Shown piece after piece: positions 60,465 to 64,000 of a stretch of DNA of 64,000 nucleotides. The notes below the pieces were generated by a model. The model was not told the origin of the DNA and did no database searches. It saw nothing but the letters and a program-made list of their open reading frames with translations. The number at the start of each line of letters is the position of its first letter. Within the stretch, counting starts at the first letter, position 1. The translations under genes were made by a program, and so were the position numbers. The DNA is from Pseudorhodobacter sp. PARRP1. Lineage in GTDB: Bacteria > Pseudomonadota > Alphaproteobacteria > Rhodobacterales > Rhodobacteraceae. Where the stretch lies: positions 248,001 to 312,000 of the forward strand of contig NKIU01000001.1 in the NCBI GenBank assembly GCA_002256245.1, read 5' to 3'.

Positions 60465-60793
60465 GGCTGTGAAGACCGCCTGCCAAAGTTTACTGGAAAA
60501 CAGAATTGGATGCGGCGTTTGGCGTCGGACTTTAGAATAAGGTTCTCCTGCCCCTGCCACCACGACCGTGTATCTCTGCAATGTAAAGGCAGCCTTCTCC
60601 TGAATAATCGTTATATTTCAATTTGTTATGACGAAAGTGCTGGCGAATGGACGTTGATACTGGATCAAGCCTAACTTTTTAGAACGGTGAAATCAGCACA
60701 ATTGACAATATCTACTAATCTAATCGAGATTTAGCGCATCGAACAACTCACCAGCCGCGCCACGCTGAGGTGCAGGGCTTAGGAGACCGCAAG
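60465..60793 (+). promoter_or_regulatory. Leader of the sulfonate transporter operon with TTGACA and a shared motif
   Basis: No gene lies in this 329-base AT-rich stretch. TTGACA at 60702-60707 could be a -35 box, with only a weak -10 (GAGATT at 60726). It overlaps AATATCTACTAA (60707-60718), the same word as before metQ. AGGAG at 60781-60785 is the ssuA ribosome site. Confidence 0.45.
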
Positions 60794-61750
60794 ATGTTGC
60801 TTACCAGACGGACTTTTGGCGCAGCCGCCCTGCTGCTGACCACCGCATTCGCGTTTTCGGCACATGCTGAAAAGGTCGCCACGTTGAAGATTGGCTATCA
60901 GAAAACCAACCTTCCAGTGATCGCAAAGCAGCTGGGCTTGATCGAAAAAGTCCTTGAGCCGCAGGGTGTTGCGGTGGAATGGGTGGAATTCCCCGCAGGC
61001 CCGCCGCTGGTCGAGGCGCTGAACGTGGGGGCCATTCAGGTCGGCTGGACGGGAGACGCGCCGCCGATCTTCGGGCAATCGGCAGGATCGGCGATCGTCT
61101 ATCTGGCGGCATTGCCATCAAATGGCGAAGGCGAGGCGGTGTTCACCAAACCTGACAGTGGCATCAAGACCATTGCCGATCTGAAAGGCAAAAAGGTGGG
61201 CGTCGGCAAAGGCACCAGCGCGCACAATCTGTTGGTCGCAGCCTTGGAAGCCAATGGGCTGAAGCTTTCGGACATCGAGGTTGTCTATCTAAGCCCTGCG
61301 GATGCAGCGGCGGCTTTTGCGTCGGATAACATCGTGGCCTGGGCGGTTTGGGACCCCTTCTTTGCGGTGGCGGAAACCAAATATCAGCCGACTATTCTGG
61401 CGCGGTCGTCGGATGTGCTGAAGGTCAATACCTATTTCTTGGCGAACCGCGACTTTGCGGCGGATGCCGACAATGCTCCTGTCATCACCGCAACCATTAC
61501 GGCCTTGGGCGAGGCTGCGGGTTGGGCGGATGCTAACCGTGACAAGGTGGCCACTGCCGTGGCTGAAGTTACCGGGGTGCCGATCGAGGCGCAGACTTTG
61601 GCCGTCAACCGGGCAAAATTCGCGATCTACCCAATCACCCCCGAGATCATCGCGGGTCAGCAGGCCACGGCGGATCGGTTCTTTGACCTTGGGCTGATCC
61701 CGAATGCGGTGAAAATCTCGGATGCAGTCTGGGCAGCCCCTGCCAACTGA
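60794..61750 (+). CDS. ssuA: Aliphatic sulfonate ABC transporter substrate-binding protein
   Basis: A 318-residue SsuA/TauA-like periplasmic protein. The signal peptide TRRTFGAAALLLTTAFAFSAHA has a twin-arginine-like start. The mature part shows LKIGYQKTNLPVIAKQLGLIEK, EFPAGPPLVEALNVGAIQVGWTGDAPPIF and LKGKKVGVGKGTSAHNLLVAALE, all standard for the SsuA group. AGGAG eight bases before ATG 60794 decides the start. Family members bind alkanesulfonates; nitrate- and taurine-type ligands are close alternatives. Confidence 0.88.
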   Translation: MLLTRRTFGAAALLLTTAFAFSAHAEKVATLKIGYQKTNLPVIAKQLGLIEKVLEPQGVAVEWVEFPAGPPLVEALNVGAIQVGWTGDAPPIFGQSAGSAIVYLAALPSNGEGEAVFTKPDSGIKTIADLKGKKVGVGKGTSAHNLLVAALEANGLKLSDIEVVYLSPADAAAAFASDNIVAWAVWDPFFAVAETKYQPTILARSSDVLKVNTYFLANRDFAADADNAPVITATITALGEAAGWADANRDKVATAVAEVTGVPIEAQTLAVNRAKFAIYPITPEIIAGQQATADRFFDLGLIPNAVKISDAVWAAPAN

Positions 61751-61834
61751 CCTTGAAACCAATCCTCGGCGGTTTAGCCTTTGCTGGCCAGGCCGCCCTT
61801 TTTGTGAGGGCTGTTCGATGACGGGATCGACGTT

Positions 61835-62620
61835 ATGACTGCGCAGTTCAACCGCTTTGGTGCGGCCGTAGGCTGGCTGCTGCCCGTCGTGATCTTGCTG
61901 GCGTGGGAGGCGATGTCACGGCTTGGGGTGATCACTGAAAACGTGCTGCCGGCGCCGACCGAGGTGTTTGCGGCATTCCTTCGCGTGCTGCAATCCGGCG
62001 ATCTTGCCCGCAACATCGGGGTCAGTTCGTGGCGGGCGCTGACCGGGTTGGCCATCGGGGGCAGCATCGGCTTTGCCTTGGGACTTGCCAATGGCTTGTC
62101 GCTATTTTCGCGCAACATCACTGACACCACGCTGCAAATGGTGCGCAATGTGCCGCATCTGGCGTTGATCCCGTTGGTGATCCTGTGGTTTGGCATTGAT
62201 GAGGGCGCCAAGCTGTTTCTGGTGGCGCTCGGGGTGTTCTTTCCGATCTATGTCAACACGCTGCTGGGGATTCAGACGGTGGACCCACAGTTGATCGAGA
62301 TGGGGCGCACCTATGGCATGGACCGCCGTGCGCTGTTTTTGCGGGTCATCCTGCCGGGCGCGCTACCGTCGATCTTTGTGGGTCTGCGCTATGCTTTGGG
62401 CATCATGTGGCTGACGTTGATCGTGGCCGAGACGATCTCGGCCTCGTCAGGCTTGGGCTATATGGCGATGCAGGCGCGTGAGTTTCTGATGATTGATGTC
62501 GTGGTGCTGTCGATCCTGATCTATGCGCTTTTGGGCAAGCTGGCTGACAGTTTTGTGCGGCTGCTGGAGCGGGTTTGTCTGCAATGGCATCCGGCGTTTC
62601 AAAAAACGGTAAGGACGTAA
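61835..62620 (+). CDS. ssuC: Aliphatic sulfonate ABC transporter permease
   Basis: A 261-residue permease with six predicted helices. It begins RFGAAVGWLLPVVILLAWEAMSRLG and has the SsuC-type EAA loop IEMGRTYGMDRRALFLRVILPGALPSIF near 154-181 and the LGYMAMQAREF tail. It is 84 bases after ssuA and three bases before ssuB, so the three form one operon. Confidence 0.9.
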   Translation: MTAQFNRFGAAVGWLLPVVILLAWEAMSRLGVITENVLPAPTEVFAAFLRVLQSGDLARNIGVSSWRALTGLAIGGSIGFALGLANGLSLFSRNITDTTLQMVRNVPHLALIPLVILWFGIDEGAKLFLVALGVFFPIYVNTLLGIQTVDPQLIEMGRTYGMDRRALFLRVILPGALPSIFVGLRYALGIMWLTLIVAETISASSGLGYMAMQAREFLMIDVVVLSILIYALLGKLADSFVRLLERVCLQWHPAFQKTVRT

Positions 62621-62623
62621 GCA

Positions 62624-63400
62624 ATGGCAAAGCCCCAGTTGCGCAGTATCGACACGGCCATAGCCCCTGCACCGCCTGCCTTCAGCTTTCAGGGTGTCAG
62701 CCGGAATTTCGGTGCAAAATCGGTGCTGTCGAACATCGACCTGAGCGTGCCGCAGGGCCAGTTCGTGGCGATCATCGGCAAAAGTGGTTGCGGCAAAAGC
62801 ACCCTGTTGCGGCTGCTGGCCGGGTTGGATCAGCCCGATGGTGGCACGATCAGCAGGGCCGAGGCCGAGCCGGGGCAATCAGGCATCCGCATCATGTTTC
62901 AGGAACCACGCCTGCTGCCTTGGGCGCGGGTGGTGGACAACGTGGCGGTGGGGTTGACCGGGCTTGCGGGCAAAGCCGAGGCGAAGGCCCGCGCGCATGA
63001 TCTGCTGGCGAGGGTCGGTCTTGCAGGGCGCGATGGGGAATGGCCATCGGTGCTGTCGGGTGGGCAGCGGCAGCGGGTGGCGCTGGCGCGCGCGCTGATC
63101 GGGCAACCGAGCGTGCTGGCACTGGATGAGCCGCTTGGCGCGTTGGATGCGTTGACGCGGATCGAGATGCAGCATCTGCTTGGCCGGATCTGGCAGACCC
63201 AAGGCTTCACCGCAGTTCTGGTGACACATGATGTGGCGGAAGCGGTGATTTTGGCCGACCGGGTGATTGTGCTGGATGCGGGCAAAGTGGCGCTTGATCT
63301 GGCGATCCCGCTGCCTCGGCCCCGGCGACACGGCCACCCCGATCTGGCGGTATATGAGCAGAAAATTCTGGCGCAACTGTTCGGGGACGAGGCCGTTTAG
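62624..63400 (+). CDS. ssuB: Aliphatic sulfonate ABC transporter ATP-binding protein
   Basis: A 258-residue ATPase: Walker [15 protein letters not shown] near 52, the [18 protein letters not shown]-loop typical of nitrate/sulfonate/taurine importers, signature [16 protein letters not shown] near 146 and Walker [16 protein letters not shown] with H-loop VTHDVAEAV. The order ssuA-ssuC-ssuB is found in several alphaproteobacteria. No SsuD or SsuE monooxygenase gene is in the window, so desulfonation must occur elsewhere. Confidence 0.92.
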   Translation: MAKPQLRSIDTAIAPAPPAFSFQGVSRNFGAKSVLSNIDLSVPQGQFVAIIGKSGCGKSTLLRLLAGLDQPDGGTISRAEAEPGQSGIRIMFQEPRLLPWARVVDNVAVGLTGLAGKAEAKARAHDLLARVGLAGRDGEWPSVLSGGQRQRVALARALIGQPSVLALDEPLGALDALTRIEMQHLLGRIWQTQGFTAVLVTHDVAEAVILADRVIVLDAGKVALDLAIPLPRPRRHGHPDLAVYEQKILAQLFGDEAV

Positions 63401-63549
63401 GGCGATAGCCCGGGTTTGATCTGCGGGTTCGGCAAGGCCAAGAACCTTCCCTGCTGGGAGAGACTTGTGGTTTTGCAATGTTTGAAGGCCGAATTACACA
63501 ACATGTGGTGTGTGATGCCTTGTCAGGCTCTCGCCCCGGCGCGGCAAGG

Positions 63550-64000
63550 CTATTGCGCCGCAACCAAACCCCGGCGTGCGTTGATCTGTCCGGTTACTTC
63601 ACGGGCGATATGTTCGGCCCAGGTGATTACCTCGGGCACCCCCATCAACTCTCCCACCGCAGCACGGGCAAGCGGGCCTGCGACCAGCAGGCTGCCGTCA
63701 GGGGGGCCGGATAACGGCACGGCTTGGCCGTTTGCTGCCGTCAGCAATCCGAGGCCCAGCGGATCGGGCTGCAACAGCCCCAATGTGGCCAGATCGGCCA
63801 GTGCGGGGGTGGATTTGATCACGCTGCCATGCGCGGGGCCGGTGGCCAGGATCACCTGATCCACCGCGATGGTGAAGCGCGTGCCATTGTGGCGGGCCTG
63901 CAAGCCGAGTTTGATCGGGCTGCCCGGCGTCGCCGTGACAATCCGCGCGGCGAGGCTGACCAACCGCCCCAGCCGCTGCATCTGCTGGTTCGCCTCGTAG
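63550..64000 (-). CDS. YdhS-like FAD/NAD(P)-binding protein, C-terminal part (cut by window edge)
   Basis: The frame is open to base 64000, so the gene's 5' part lies outside. The visible 149 or so residues contain VDQVILATGPAHGSVIKSTPALADLATLGLLQPDPLGLGLL and end VAGPLARAAVGELMGVPEVITWAEHIAREV. This parallels the C-terminus of the YdhS-like protein at 52298. It converges on ssuB; the 149 bases between hold no gene. Confidence 0.8.
   Translation of the reverse strand, partial: YEANQQMQRLGRLVSLAARIVTATPGSPIKLGLQARHNGTRFTIAVDQVILATGPAHGSVIKSTPALADLATLGLLQPDPLGLGLLTAANGQAVPLSGPPDGSLLVAGPLARAAVGELMGVPEVITWAEHIAREVTGQINARRGLVAAQ

Noticed and set aside
1-64000. CRISPR arrays, tRNA or rRNA genes
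   Set aside because: I looked for regularly spaced direct repeats and for tRNA-like TTCGA arms with matching stems. None was convincing.

Overview
The window looks like chromosomal DNA of a high-GC alphaproteobacterium of the Rhodobacteraceae (Rhodobacter/Paracoccus-like). The evidence is the strong GC bias, housekeeping proteins of the alphaproteobacterial type (RluB with a long basic tail next to TadA, PtsP of the nitrogen PTS, single-chain aspartate kinase) and several intergenic palindromes that recur within the window. No tRNA, rRNA or CRISPR array was seen.

Layout. 0-5.3 kb: an AlkB-like membrane hydroxylase, a small exported protein, xseA with a membrane-protein partner, and purD. 5.5-11.4 kb: two paralogous RTX calcium-binding proteins on either side of lysC and a DoxX protein. 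11.4-20.8 kb: an L,D-transpeptidase lipoprotein, ptsP, small housekeeping and hypothetical genes, tadA and rluB. 20.8-26.3 kb: a compact locus coding for a 28-residue membrane peptide, an XpaC-like protein, a TelA-like protein, a DUF2927 lipoprotein, an SPFH/GYF protein and a zinc-ribbon membrane protein. It has the look of a membrane-stress system. 26.4-28.8 kb: purC, a PfkB sugar kinase and dtd. 29-41.8 kb: an acyl-CoA synthetase, an MsbA-type ABC exporter, an overlapping hydrolase/threonine dehydratase/hydrolase trio, a Tet-type MFS pump, an enolase-superfamily dehydratase, a KefB/C antiporter and a MarR regulator.

42-49.5 kb: a sugar or cyclitol uptake operon (ATPase, permease, binding protein, IolI-like TIM barrel, LacI regulator). 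It stands opposite an operon for a MocD-like di-iron oxygenase, a MocE-like Rieske ferredoxin and a divergent PanB-like enzyme. Together they suggest uptake and oxidative demethylation or hydroxylation of an inositol-like compound. This is the strongest candidate here for an incompletely described pathway.

49.5-50.9 kb: a decayed IS3-family element that truncates a gene on each side, with no target duplication visible. It is therefore probably a rearrangement junction. 51-64 kb, beyond it, is a sulfur-flavoured accessory region: a YdeN/RBBP9-type hydrolase, a YdhS-like FAD protein, a degenerate gene, metNIQ, the serine acetyltransferase epsC, a GMC oxidoreductase, an aliphatic-sulfonate ABC transporter (ssuACB-like) and, cut by the window edge, a second YdhS-like gene.
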